From Periplaneta americana (Eukaryota; Arthropoda; Insecta; Blattodea; Blattidae), in NCBI RefSeq assembly GCF_040183065.1, contig NC_091119.1:197462543-197526542 (forward strand): a stretch of DNA of 64,000 nt, read 5' to 3'. The notes under the pieces were generated by a model that was not told where the DNA came from, did not search any database, and saw nothing but the letters and a program-made list of their open reading frames with translations. Shown one piece after another: positions 47,805 to 59,530 of this stretch; the stretch's first letter is position 1; the number at the start of each line of letters is the position of its first letter. Both the position numbers and the translations under genes were made by a program.

Positions 47805-48825
47805 AATAGTTTTCCTTTTACCTCGGGTAACGTGAACGTAATAATGAACAGTTGACGATGTAAGCGCGTTCTGTTACCCCACGTATTTAGTGGAACAATT
47901 TGACTAATGTATTGATTTACACGGGGCATGAGACCACGCTCCCAGCATACGCACAGCACGTTGACTTCTGAGAGACAGGCTGACTCCATGTATCGGTTGG
48001 CAGAATTCAGTTTGTCAATTATACACAAACAAGGGCTACAGACAACAGGGAGGGGGGGGGAGTGAATATCCTGCCAGGTAGGGTTAAATGACTAACCTTG
48101 CAGGCGGCCAAGGATGGGTTGGGCTGCATATTTGGATTTGTAAAGCGTCAGTCAAGTGTTCCATTATGCGTATAATCACTGAACATATTTCATCCTTTTA
48201 TGACATACGGAGAATATAATGGAGAAATGGAATGGGGGATGTCCATTGTGACTGAATTTTATATTTTGATATTATTCTTAACATCATCTGAAGTGCTGTC
48301 TTGTTAGAAATCATATAAGAAGGTAAATGATGTACTGTAGTTTCATAAATATAGTAAAAACCGGACAAGTCCAAAATATTAATTTTTCAGAAAACAAAGA
48401 AAACTGTCCCTCACGTTTCTAATGCAATATAATAATCTGACATTTTATATACATATCTCATACATCTACCAACTTCGGTAAAAAGTTTCACTGTTCTCTT
48501 TTATATGATTTCTTGGAAGAAAAAAATTGGACATATCCACTTTTTGCAGAACATTTTATATGTACACACATTAATTGAGAAAAAGTATATGAAATCATGC
48601 TTCATTCATTTTATCAACTGTACAAAGAGAGAATATCATCGAAATGATAGCCGTCCAAATCTTGGATTTAAAATATCGGCATCCTAATCAATTCAAATGA
48701 ACAAAAAATAAAATGTAAATTAATGATAAAAAATATGTAATGAAATTTTAAAAAAGAATATTCTGCGACAAGATGTGGTAGCAATCAAAACGATACAAAT
48801 TTATTGAAAATAAATAATATACATT
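47805..48825. other. No feature seen (intron)
   Basis: Includes a G-run at 48045-48060. No gene or clear repeat. Confidence 0.4.
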
Positions 48826-48830
48826 GAATA

Positions 48831-49005
48831 TTATAAAGATGAATAGAGATGGTGATTGATGATGTTCAGTGAAGATTTTAAAATGGTTGATGCAATTGTC
48901 TGAAGAGTCTTATCAGGAACCTTTAATTTTCTGAGGGTCTCCAATGTAAATTTGGGAATTGTTCCTCGCGCACCAAACATAAGTCCAATGACATACTTTA
49001 TAAGT
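48831..49005 (-). pseudogene. R2-like LINE C-terminal fragment, third copy
   Basis: On the minus strand, YVIGLMFGARGTIPKFTLET and LKVPDKTLQTI lead to LKSSLNIINHHLYSSL and a stop at 48831. This matches the ends of the copies at 5872-6756 and 44745-45344 (GARG, then a helix, then SLxIxxxHLY). Only the last 55 residues remain. Confidence 0.7.
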
Positions 49006-49124
49006 GTTTTATTAAATAAAAAACTTAATGTTGGAATGATTTCCTGAACAAGAAAAACAGTATTGTTATGTTTATATTTTTCTGTTTCTGTTTTTTATAA
49101 ATATTAAAAACAAAATTTGTATAC

Positions 49125-49220
49125 ATTTTAAATTGGTTCTTGATGATAGTAATGACATTACTGATACAGCAGAGCTTGCGATTTTTATTCGCGGGGTTGA
49201 TGAACTCAGTGTTAGTGCAC
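49125..49220 (+). pseudogene. hAT transposase fragment (GTF2IRD2/ZBED-like)
   Basis: LVLDDSNDITDTAELAIFIR followed by GVDEL matches the segment around the first catalytic Asp of hAT transposases domesticated in GTF2IRD2-like proteins (typically L-D-E-S-T-D-V-T-D-T-A-Q-L). Only about 30 residues are left. Confidence 0.6.
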
Positions 49221-50197
49221 GAACCACCAATGGTTGTAGTTTTCATGCCAAGTACCTCTCCCCCGTCTCCTTACTTCTTAGACTGTCTCTCGGCTGTAAT
49301 CACTGCCATTCCAGTTTTGGTCACCGCTGTTCTAAAGTACTGAAGTGAAAGAAAAATTTGATCTGTACAAGCAACTTAAGGTATATGTACACCCACAAAA
49401 CGCAAAAAATGATGAAAAATTAGAATTTTCAAAATATAACTATTTTAATAGAGAATTTTCTCCTCTTTAATTTGATATAAGAATTTTCGATTTATGCCTT
49501 ATGGTTTTTCAGATAAGTCCCATTTTCCAAAATGCTGCGTCATCAGCCACGGTCACTTACTTTTGGAGTGATCTTCGTAGCAGTCAATCCCCTCGTCCAG
49601 CATTGCTTGTAAAATAAACTTCTTTCTAGTCCCGAAATAGATGCATAGATATCTGGGCATGATCATTAGATTGAAAAAACTTCTTTACAAAATGAAGTAA
49701 TTTATAATCTTTTACTGTTAGTCATAAAACTGTAAATTTGTGTGTCAGTGATGTTGTACGTCATTTTAATGAGTCCAAAAGTAGAAATTACAATTCTGAG
49801 GAGAATGGGCATAAACCCTGGGACAAACACCATCGCAGGATTTGTTGCATCAATGGAAGCAGGGACAAAAATGCCAAAAAAAAAAAAAAAAAAAATTCAA
49901 CACCTGAAGTTAAAACAAGGCGGAGGTATTTGAGAGGCAGAAAGAAGCTGAAACTGGACCGACATGAAGCTGCTTAAAGGGTGACATATGATGATGGAGT
50001 CTTCTAGGCTCTGAAACTTTGTGGCTCATTTCCTGTAAATAGTAATTTTAGAATATTTAATTCTTTCAAAAATCATATCTCAGCCAAATATGGTGATACC
50101 AAGAAGATATTGGCGTCATTTTGAAGCTTGAAATGTCCCCCAGTGCCTGACAATGAGTAAAATAACATTAATATAATTAATCATTATCTATGGATTT
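49221..50197. other. No feature seen (intron)
   Basis: Poly-A near 49878 and AT-rich DNA. The open frames at 49738-49977 have no recognisable domain. Confidence 0.4.
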
Positions 50198-50440
50198 GTC
50201 CACACCTGTGGAGTAACGGTTAGAGCGTCTAGCCGCGAAACCAGGTGGCCCGGGTTCGATTCCCGGTCGGGGCAAGTTACCTGGTTGAGGTTTTTTCCGG
50301 GGTTTTCCCTCAGCCCAATATGAGCAAATAATGGGTAACTTTCGGTGTTGGACCTCGGACTCATTTCACCAGCATTATCATCTTCATCTCATTCAGACGC
50401 TAAATAACCGAAGCTGTTGATAAAGCGTCGTAAAATAACC
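50198..50440 (+). mobile_element. tRNA-derived SINE, GTCGTAAAATAAC-tail family
   Basis: Well preserved: head CTGTGGAGTAACGGTTAGAG, box B GGTTCGATTCC, body GGTTTTTTCCGGGGTTTTCC, tail AAAGCGTCGTAAAATAACC. Confidence 0.9.
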
Positions 50441-51235
50441 TACTCTATGGATTTTTTACATGATTTATGCAACGTAAAATATTATTGTGAGTTACATAAA
50501 TGGTAATATTTAATTAATGTAAATAAAAATAAAAAATAGCTCTATGTCAGGCACTAAAGAATAGTTTTAGCTATAAAACAGTGAAAAAACTGTGGCTCTA
50601 TCTTAAAACCTGCATGAGCTATCATGTTTCAAGTTGTATGTCAAAATTATAAACAAAATAATTTTTAAAAACAATTTAGACATAATTTCAAGGGATCTGT
50701 TCACTTCATTCTCTTTCTGGTACCATTCTCAATTGTATAAAAACTTTACAGAGCAAAATTATACAAAACGAAATTTTTTGTATGTAAAGATGTACATATA
50801 CCTTAAAACCTGAACTTTAGCGAGTGCAAGGAAGGACATATTAAGAATTAGAACCGTAATTGTAGAATAATAACTAGTGAACAGCGTTAGTGTAGGAAAA
50901 CAACATTTTTGACGAGTTGACTACGTCTGCAAGAAATGTCTTTTTAATACGTCAGCACAGTTCGATAACAGACTATGAAAAGGAACAGAACTGCAAGCTA
51001 TCAGTATACACGTTTTTGCCTCATTATCAAAACGGCAAGTCAGTTTTCACGTAGAAAATGAATTATAATCCTCTCAGAATGTAGTACTTTTGTTGCACTG
51101 ACCTTGAAAGTGCAGCAGTCAAGCTTTGAGATAATATTATTATCATAGGTAGTCACGAGTGCATTTCATTCGGCGATAAATTCACGAGCAGCTGATTTAT
51201 CAGCCCGGGTGGTATTTGTTTAGGCTATTTCACGA
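50441..51235. other. No feature seen (intron)
   Basis: No gene or repeat recognised. Confidence 0.4.
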
Positions 51236-51931
51236 ATATATTATAACTAGTGGCTTGTGCAGCAAATGCTGCAAACTAAGTTCATTAGAAGTTCAAATTA
51301 AAATTTTTCAAATTTATTTCCAATGAAGAATAGCAGACATTTTGAAAGTTATTTGCTTCCATAATAGTGAAACATACTCCCTCTGAATGCTTTTTATGCC
51401 AAATACATTTCCTTGAACCCATCTATCTTCAGTTCTTGAGTTTCAATGCGAAAACGCAAGTAACAATGTTAGGACGATCAGGGAATTTTTCATGTGGGAG
51501 TAATGCAGTAGCTATTTCAGGTCATTGCGGATTATAGGTGAGAGTTAAGAAAATTTCAGGTTTGATTAAACCAAATAAATGTGAAATTAATTTTGATTTA
51601 GTTTTAAGACGCAGCTAAAATAGGAAGCATGACTCATTACTACCTAGGAAAATTAGATAATCACACATATAAATATCTACATCACACTGCCATTAAATAT
51701 ATTAAAAAACCCACATCACTTGACTAATAACTATAAAAATATTTCATTTTTAATAACAATATTGTTACCTTACGTAAGTTTTATAGTTTTCAGTAACAAT
51801 ATATATATAATAGCTGTAACTCAGTAAATTTTAGAAATAAAGATCTAATTTAAAATATTCTTTCTCTGCGTCTACTTATATAAAACCTCAAAAGGTTTCA
51901 CTTTCATATCATCAATATAGCATTAATGTGT

Positions 51932-54789
51932 GTAATTAGTAGACATCGGACTTTTAGGCACTAAAAATTGCAGTTTTAGGCGCCTAAAATAAGCTCAAAA
52001 TTTGTAAAATTAGGCTCTATTTTAATGAAAATAGGCATTTTAGGCACATCAAGGTCTCATACTTATTTCTTTCACTGAAATTTTTAGTTATACACTAAAA
52101 TACGCACAAAAAAGTATGTTTAAACATTAAAAAAGAATACTATATTATATTTATAAACAGAGCTGCACAAATTTAATATATTGAAACTAATGAAATAATG
52201 ATTATTGATATCAAGATTACTCATTTTAAGTTACTGAAATTCAGTTCCATGCTCAGACTTTATTATAATTATCTGCACAGTACACCACCAGAATTTTTTC
52301 TAAATTCTCCACAGTTAACCTTTGCCTTTTGTCACTGAGAATCATTTTGAAAGGAGAAAAACTTCTTTCAACCGAAACTGATGTGAGAGGCGCAAATTTT
52401 AAATTAGGTACAATAGAAACATCAATACTTACTGGAACATTTACACTTTCCCCCGATATCACTCTTGATACTTTTTCCAACAATGAAAATCCTACATTCT
52501 TATTTAATACGTTGTCCCACTTATTTTTAACTTTTTTCCCAGTTTCGCCCAAAGCACAATGTATGTTCACTTGAGCTTCCTTTACTATTGCTATTTGGCT
52601 ACAAAGAGATTGTTTTTCACGTTCTAATTGTTCAATGCTAGCAGGTATGAAAGAAAAGTTTGATGTTATGTAGGCAATATCGTTTTTCACTCGTGAGTCA
52701 TTCAGACAATCTTTCACTGCTTTCACACACGCTGCACTATCAGTTTCAGGTAATTTATCAATAACTGTGACCACTTCTTTAAAATACTTAGAATAATACA
52801 CCACTGACTGAATCCAGGTTCCCCATCGTGTAACAACTGGCTGAGGTGGGAGTGGGATATCTGGAAAGTTCTCTCTGAATATTGAAATCCTGGATGGGGC
52901 TTTACAAAAACATTTTTTTGTGTTAGAAATAAACGAATTGACAAGAGGAAATTCATTCCGGATTGTTTGAGAAACCCTGTGAAGGCCATGTGCTAGACAG
53001 GTTACATGCGTGAGGTTAGGATAAAATGTTTTAAGAAGTGGAGCTGCAGCAACCATGTATGAGGCAGCATCAGTACAAAACAACAGAACTTTAGAATCGT
53101 CTATATTACCTGAGTATAAAGACTGTAGGCCTTTATTTACAAAATAAGCAATGGCTTGGCTATTCACTTTCGAAAGTTCCTTAACACATACGAGGTGTGG
53201 AATCGAAGGTCCATCAGGACTAAGTTTTCCTACTACCATATTTGCTATATACCTATTCATAGGATCTGAGGTTTCATCCACAGAGACCCATATGTAAGAA
53301 TCACCTATATCCTCCCGAATGGAAGCTAAAGTTTCATTGTATATTCTGTCTAAGTAATTTTTTCTTAGGGTCGACTCAGATGGGGTATTTTGTTTGCAGT
53401 ATTTTTGTAAAAACTGTCTTAAAACCGGATTTTCAATTGCATTCCAGGGAATGTTAGCAGCAACAAACGCTCTGGTTAAATCAGCATAGAAATTGCTGCT
53501 GAGATTGGATGAAGTAGGCTGTGTTAGTAAAGTTTGTTGCAATTGATTTTTCTGCTGAGCTTTAGCCTTATGAGCCGCTCCTTGCACGTGCTGCTTTAGG
53601 TGGCACTTCTTTTCTTGCGAAATCTAAAAATGTAAAGTAAACTGAATTAAAATAAAATCCTAATTGTTGTATTGCCGTATTTCTATCACAAAGTTAGTGG
53701 GTTCGAACAATCAAAATTTTAATGACCTGCAAATACTTTAACTATCGGAATTTAAAAGGTTAAAGTGTAGTGGTCTTAAAAAGAATTATACCTCAGGATA
53801 GCTCAGTCAATGTATAGGCCTACTCATTAAAATTAATAGAATTTATATATTTCAACTATTGTTACATACCTGTTTGCTACAAATCTTGCAGAATATTATT
53901 TTTCCATCATAAGTGAATTCTGAATATTCTGTTAGCTATTGCCAGATCAATGTAGATTTTGCACTTATATTTTTCGGCATTATCGCGTTAAACTTCACAG
54001 GAAAACGTCCTACCGCTCAAAACTTCTCAACACAAATAAGGTGAGGGAAAGAGCAATTGTTAACGAGCATTCAAATGAACCGTTGTTATTGAGATTCAAT
54101 TGGACAAAAATACAAAGTTCCACTTATTGTTGCATTTCCTGGTAGTGTTAACACTAGGAGGGCCATTCTTTTAAATATTTTGTAACGGTTTACCCTACTA
54201 ATTCGCAGTTTTACGACTTTTCATAAATATTTCAAAAACACTCTTTCTCCAAAAATTGTGATTTTATGACACTCTGAAGGGCAGTACAGCTAATCGGTTT
54301 CAGACCGAAAACAGTCATTTTTATAGTATAGTATATCTCTGAATCGGTAGCAGCACATGTTGTGATTGTTGCCTGCTTCAAAACTAAGGTTGGTTCTTTG
54401 TCGGCATTTATGCCTCCAAACATGTTAAATTCGGTGAAATCTATTGCGAGTGTCGTGAGATTCAAAACATTTTGTTTCCTTTATCAATGGTTTCATGGCC
54501 GGTGTGAAGCAAACTTTCCACTTTTTAAATGCCTTAAATTTCGCAGTGAATGCATGTATAAATTATAAAAAGTAAGAGTAAAATGCGAAACTTTACAGTG
54601 AGTTAGGCATTTTTAGGCGAATATTAACAAATTAGGCTCTAATAACCGTTTTAGGGCATTTTAGGGCACTATAAAACTCTTTGAATACCTTTCAATTTCC
54701 ACGAAACACAAATATTAATAATTATTTTTACTTTTCTCCTAAAGAAACAAAATAGGCATTTGCCCTAGAATCCGATGTCTGGTAATTAG
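51932..54789 (-). mobile_element. Complete hAT element with 8-bp target duplication
   Basis: The element 51940-54781 (2842 bp) has ends TAGACATCGGA and, inverted, CAGACATCGGA. Exact GTAATTAG duplications lie at 51932-51939 and 54782-54789. Subterminal regions are rich in TTTAGGC motifs on both sides. It carries a two-exon transposase gene and sits within the left arm of the composite at 51246-58652. Confidence 0.9.
52253..53980 (-). pseudogene. Two-exon hAT transposase gene with one in-frame stop
   Basis: Exon 1 (53980-53870) starts MPKNISAKSTLIWQ, has a TAG, then continues LTEYSEFTYDGKIIFCKICS. The intron 53869-53624 is GT-AG (GTATGT ... TTTTTAG), phase 0. Exon 2 (53623-52253) starts ISQEKKCHLKQHVQGAAHK, completing the CX2C...H...H finger begun in exon 1. 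The catalytic region is intact in order: YIWVSVDETSD, LLFCTDAASYM, CLAHGLHR, TRWGTW, then VERSFSPFKMIL. The joined length is 493 codons including the stop, against 494 residues for the copy at 324-1808. The single stop at 53936-53938 probably inactivates it. Confidence 0.85.
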
Positions 54790-55221
54790 TGGCAAATAGG
54801 TCTACTCACATAATATTGCATTAACTATAATAATATTTCATTTTTAATGGTAATAATCTCATCAAACATTCTTAAGTTTTGTAGTTCTTAATACCCAATA
54901 CACAGCTGTACTCGGAAATCTACAGACTAGAGAATCAGACCTGTAAATTATTTTTATACGCCATCTGAACTCTAAATATGCCAGTAATCCTGCAGATCAT
55001 GGCCTTCGGGTAGTATTGTTTATTGTAGTGTGTGTTTTGTTTTATTCTGAAAGCCATATTTCTCAAAACTGACGACAGATGGATTTTGGAAAATAGGAAA
55101 ATGATGTAGAAAAATTGACATTCCACTAAAAACTACTAGTTTTCTAAAAAACTTTGGGTTCCAAGCTTCAAAATGAGGAATCATTTATTAAACTCCGTTC
55201 AGCCGTTTTCCCGTAATTTCC
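54782..55221 (+). repeat. Left arm of the composite, part after the hAT insertion
   Basis: Resumes the ACTAGTGG repeat (compare 40250-40763) after the hAT target duplication and ends CCGTTTTCCCGTAATTTCC. It lacks the hairpin of the solo copy. Confidence 0.8.
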
Positions 55222-55271
55222 ATTACCAGTTCAAATTATATAACGCTAGCTTGGTTTGACAAGGTTCTAAC

Positions 55272-57397
55272 TGCAAAAACCATTATTCTGAGAAAATTGA
55301 GTTTAAAGTTTCATTATACTATAACTTTTTTATTTATGAATATTTTTCCTAATAATTTTATATACCTTCTTAGATATCAATGGAAACTAGTTTTAATGAG
55401 TTCTCTTCAAAAAATTTCTTTTTAAATCGTAGAATCTGAGGTAGCGAAAATGCAGTTAGAACCTTGTCACTTGAAATTTGACGCTTCAGGAAAGTTACAA
55501 AGGTGTAAGTGCACATAGAACCTTGTCAAACTAACTTTTCAATCACTATTCAAAAAATGTGTTGGTTACAACTCCAGATTATAGGGACAAAAAAATTTAA
55601 ATACCGTAAATCTATGTTGAAAAAAGAACATTATGGTATCAACTATAAAACAATATTGGATTGTGACACTATTTCAAACAAAAATGTATTTAGTCTATAC
55701 TAAGTGGGTCGCTGAGTACTAACTTGTCTTGCAGAGCCATGAAAGAGATAGCTGCTTTATGTCCTTTTTCAAATGTGAGAGTTCAATTTTCTTATTTTGA
55801 ATTTTTGGTTTGATATTCAAAATACGTATTGATGCTGTGGAACAGGGTTCAACACTCCTCTGTGTTCATTAAAATTGATATTAGCTACTTCTTTTGTTCA
55901 TCTGCCTCATGGGTTAATTTGTATTTGATTTCATGATAAGGCATATGTGTTTTTGAACTTCACAGTATCTTGGGAGAATAGAACAGTCTTGTAGGTCCTT
56001 ATTTAATAGCTTTACAGTTACTGAAAAATCCTTGATATCTTCTGCTCTCATTTGTATTACCCGATAAAAGTTACGACTGTTCACCTGCTTTAACAGTCTT
56101 ATTAGATCTATTGGAGAGTAGCAGACTGCAGAAAATAATAGCTTCTATGAAACTCTACTTGTTCTTTGTGAGTATTTTTGGCTACGTTTATATTTGCTTT
56201 TTGTCTGACATTTTTGGTATATTTACAGTTTCTTATGAAACAGATTTTCCTCTCTACGTTTCACATAGTCTACACCTTACCTTCCTGATGTTCTTTCTCC
56301 CGCATATTACATTTACACGATACTGGCTTGGCCATAACATTCCGTACATTCTTCTTCTTTGGTGTATTTTGAAGTGGTTCACGATTTGAATTAGTTTCAA
56401 TTCCAATCGTACTCCCTCTTTCTACTTAATTTTCATCAACATCCGTTTTAAAACTGTTTGTTGTAATGTTACTTTTATATTCTGCTGTTGCTGTCGCACA
56501 ATAAATATTCGATGGTTGAGGAATAGATCTTCACATAATGTAGGAAATTTTAGTTTTTTTACGTCATGAACTCTTTTTTACGTTCTTCCTCTAATGTTTA
56601 AAATAACATTATAAATTACTTACTTTATAGGCCCACAGACTTTCTGAGTTTTATGTTCCTGTTAGCCAAGAAGTAACACATTTATAACAGCAACAGAAAA
56701 TAGTAATAAAAATAATTAATTGAGCTCATTGTGTATACAAAATTTTAAATAACACAATTATAATATTATGCGATATGGCAGAAAGGGTTCATAATAAAGG
56801 TTACTCTAAAAAAAAACTAATTCCGGAATGTGGTATGTGACAACAATGTCTAATGGATAACTATGATACTCATACAAATTTAATTCTTGCGAATATTGTT
56901 AACTGGTTCGATTTTTTGGACACACTGTAGTTACAGAAATAATTCAATTTATTACTTAGCAGTATTTTCATCACTACTGGTTGGTCTCGGTAGAAGTAGG
57001 TGGGACGAAATCATCTGAATCACTGTTCGAGAAAATATCTTGCTCGGATTTATTTTCACTCATGACTGTATTATAAGATTCAATCTAACAGATTATAAAT
57101 AAAGTCACTTCAGGAAAAATTATTTATACGAGTATCCAACAATGAGTAGATAACAAAGAACGTTTCAGTAACAGGAATGTGCTTTTAAACCGCCAACACA
57201 GCAGAACAAAAATATGAGCTATGGTTTTGTAGTTACAACCTTGTCAAATTAAAAAAATAACCAATTTCATTGCAGATAGAACTATGGCACAGTACTAATT
57301 TCTTTGTTTGTCAACAGATAACGATAAAAGTCAGTTTCCTATAAAGATCTGATTGAATGGAAGGTTATGAGTACACAATCTCAATTTCACCGATTTT
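55272..57397. other. Core of the composite, unrecognised
   Basis: No transposase domain is readable. Short motifs GAACCTTGTCA recur at about 55460, 55519 and 57404, with a near copy (CAACCTTGTCA) near 57231. On the minus strand a 29-residue frame, 57063-56974, starts MSENKSEQDIFSNSDSDDF and has the acidic, serine-rich look of transposase N-termini, directly inside the right arm. Further minus-strand traces (KPVSCKCN near 56310) are suggestive only. Confidence 0.35.
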
Positions 57398-57433
57398 GTC
57401 AGAACCTTGTCAAACCAAGCTCGCGATATATAC

Positions 57434-58652
57434 GGAAATTACGGGAAAACGGCTGAACGGATTTTAATAAATGGCCCCTCATTTTGAAGCTTGGAACCCA
57501 AAGTTTTTCGGAAAAGTAGTAGTTTTCAGTGAAATGTCAATTTTCCTACATAATTTTCCTATTTTCCAAAATCCATCTGTTGTCAGTTTTGAGAACTAAT
57601 TTTATCGAATCACGGCCGACTTGATTGAATTTCAGAACAAAACACAAACTACAATAAACAATAGGCTATTACACGAAGGCCATGACCTGCAGGATTGCCG
57701 ACATATTTAGAGCTCAATTCAATTTGTTATTAAAAACTGATTCTGCAGTGTATAACAATTTTCTGAGTACTGCTGTGTATTGGATATTCAAATCTACGAA
57801 ACTTGAGGTGGTTTGATGACATTATTATCATTAGAAATTAAATATTATTACAGTTAATATCATGATGGATCTATTTTTCATTAATTGTGCATAATATTGA
57901 TGCTATATTGATGACATGAAAGTGAAACGTTTTGAGGTTATGTAAGTAAATGTAGAGAATATCTTAATTTAGATCGTCATTTCTATAATTTACTGAGTGG
58001 CTGCTGTATATAACTACAAAACTTAAGTAAGATAATATTGTTATTAAAAATCAAATATTTTTATACTTATTAGCCCAGTGGGGTTGGGTCTTTTTCATAT
58101 ACTTAATGGCGGGGTAGTGTAGATATTGATATGTGTCATTGCCTTCAGTATTGGCTCGAGAGAGCGCAAAAATTACAGTTCCTAAGGAAAGATCAAAAGG
58201 TATTACTTACTGATAAAACAAGAGGCCTAGAAAATTTTGTAGTCTCCAGATCATTTCAGCAAGATCTCTTAGTAGGATAAAATGATTTTACGCTCTACAT
58301 TTCAAGTTCTACATGAAGCAGCTATACGAAAATGCTATTGTTCGAAAGCTTAGCAAACCTGACATTTTTTTAACTTTCGCCTACAATCCACAATGACCTG
58401 AAATAGCTACTGCTATCGTCCTGACATTGATACTTGCGTTTTCGCGTTGAAACTCAAAAACTGAAGGTGGATAGGTTCAAGAGAAAGTCTTTGGCCTAAA
58501 AAAATCCATTCAGAGGGAGTATGTTCATTATTATGGAAGCAAATAACTACTAAAAAGACAAGTATTCTTCATTGAAAATAAATCTGAAAAAAATTTATTT
58601 GAACGTCTAACGAACTTAGTTTGCAGCAGCATTTGCTGCATAAGCCACTAGT
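57434..58652 (-). repeat. Right arm of the composite
   Basis: Reverse complement of the ACTAGTGG repeat, running from GGAAATTACGGGAAAACGG to GCCACTAGT at 58652. It retains GGCCGACTTGAT once, without the hairpin. Confidence 0.8.
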
Positions 58653-58781
58653 ATATATTAATAATAAGCTAGAAATTGCATATTTATGTGGCTTTACAAT
58701 ATCATGCAGTTGGAGTTCGCGAATTTAGTTCTTTGTGTTCACACAGTTATCTGTGCAAGAAATACATCTGCTATGTTTTCT

Positions 58782-59027
58782 AGTTATTTTACGACCATTC
58801 ATCAACTGCTATAGTTATGTAGCATCTGAGTGAGATGAAGGTGATAATGCTAGTGAGATGAATCCAGGGTCCAGCACCGAAAGTTACCCAGCATTTGCTC
58901 TTGATGGGTTTAGGAAAACCCCGGGGAAAAACCTCAACCAGGTAACTTGTCCCAACCAGCATTTGAACCCGGACCCGCTCGTTTTCATGGTCAGCCATGC
59001 TAACCGCTACTCCACAGCGGTGGATCC
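58782..59027 (-). mobile_element. tRNA-derived SINE, GTCGTAAAATAAC-tail family
   Basis: Minus-strand head CCACCGCTGTGGAGTAGCGG, a box-B region altered to GGGTTCAAATGC, a body with AAAGTTACCC inverted, and a tail near 58785. Confidence 0.85.
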
Positions 59028-59530
59028 ATCAGCTGTGTTAAAATTTTCCTAATACGAGTAATTGACCATTTAGCCTTGAGTGATTCTACAATTTGAATGA
59101 GATTAAATGCGCACAAATGTGCATAAGGTGAGTTATTAGTCTGAGCAAAACTTATTAAGCGATGAACGTCTTTCAGCGCACTTTTCGACGTGGTATCGTT
59201 CACAAGGGTTCTTGCACAATTTGCACACGCATTCTTGGTTCGGCTCATGGGAACTCTTCGTGATTCTACAATTTGATATCGACAAAACATCACTTGGTGA
59301 GGAATCACTTCAATGTTACACCGTTTGATCATCTCAAAACTTCCCTCCTTGGATAATTTTAGATGTGCAGACACGTCGTAAAAATTTTGGAGGGGAGAAG
59401 TTCAGCACCATTGCCGATTGAATTTTCTCTTCCAGCACTTCACTCCCCCAACTCGCACTTTGAATTTCAGAATGGATCCCTATCTTCAGATACTTAAAAG
59501 GGGGTGAAAAAATCCTACCCGTCAATAAAA
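59028..59530 (-). other. Unrecognised repeat-like segment with open frames
   Basis: Two overlapping minus-strand frames (124 and 63 codons) include YQIVESRRVPMSRTKNACAN but no domain I know. A shorter inverted relative lies at about 61340-61440 (GAAAATTCAATC, CAATGGT), so it is probably a repeat and not a host gene. Confidence 0.35.

Larger units (their letters stand above)
51246..58652. mobile_element. Composite element with about 1.2-kb inverted arms
   Basis: Left arm 51246-55271 (about 1.2 kb once the 2.85-kb hAT insertion is removed) and right arm 57398-58652 are inverted copies. Outer ends are ACTAGTGGCTTGTGCAGC, inner ends CTTGGTTTGACAAGGTTCT. ATATATTA occurs just outside both ends but is AT-rich and two bases off on the left. 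The arms belong to the repeat also found at 39818-40763. The core 55272-57397 could be the transposase region of an old element. I cannot assign a superfamily. Confidence 0.55.

Noticed and set aside
49738..49977. Lysine-rich small protein
   Set aside because: Contains the poly-A run and has no homologue I recognise; likely chance.
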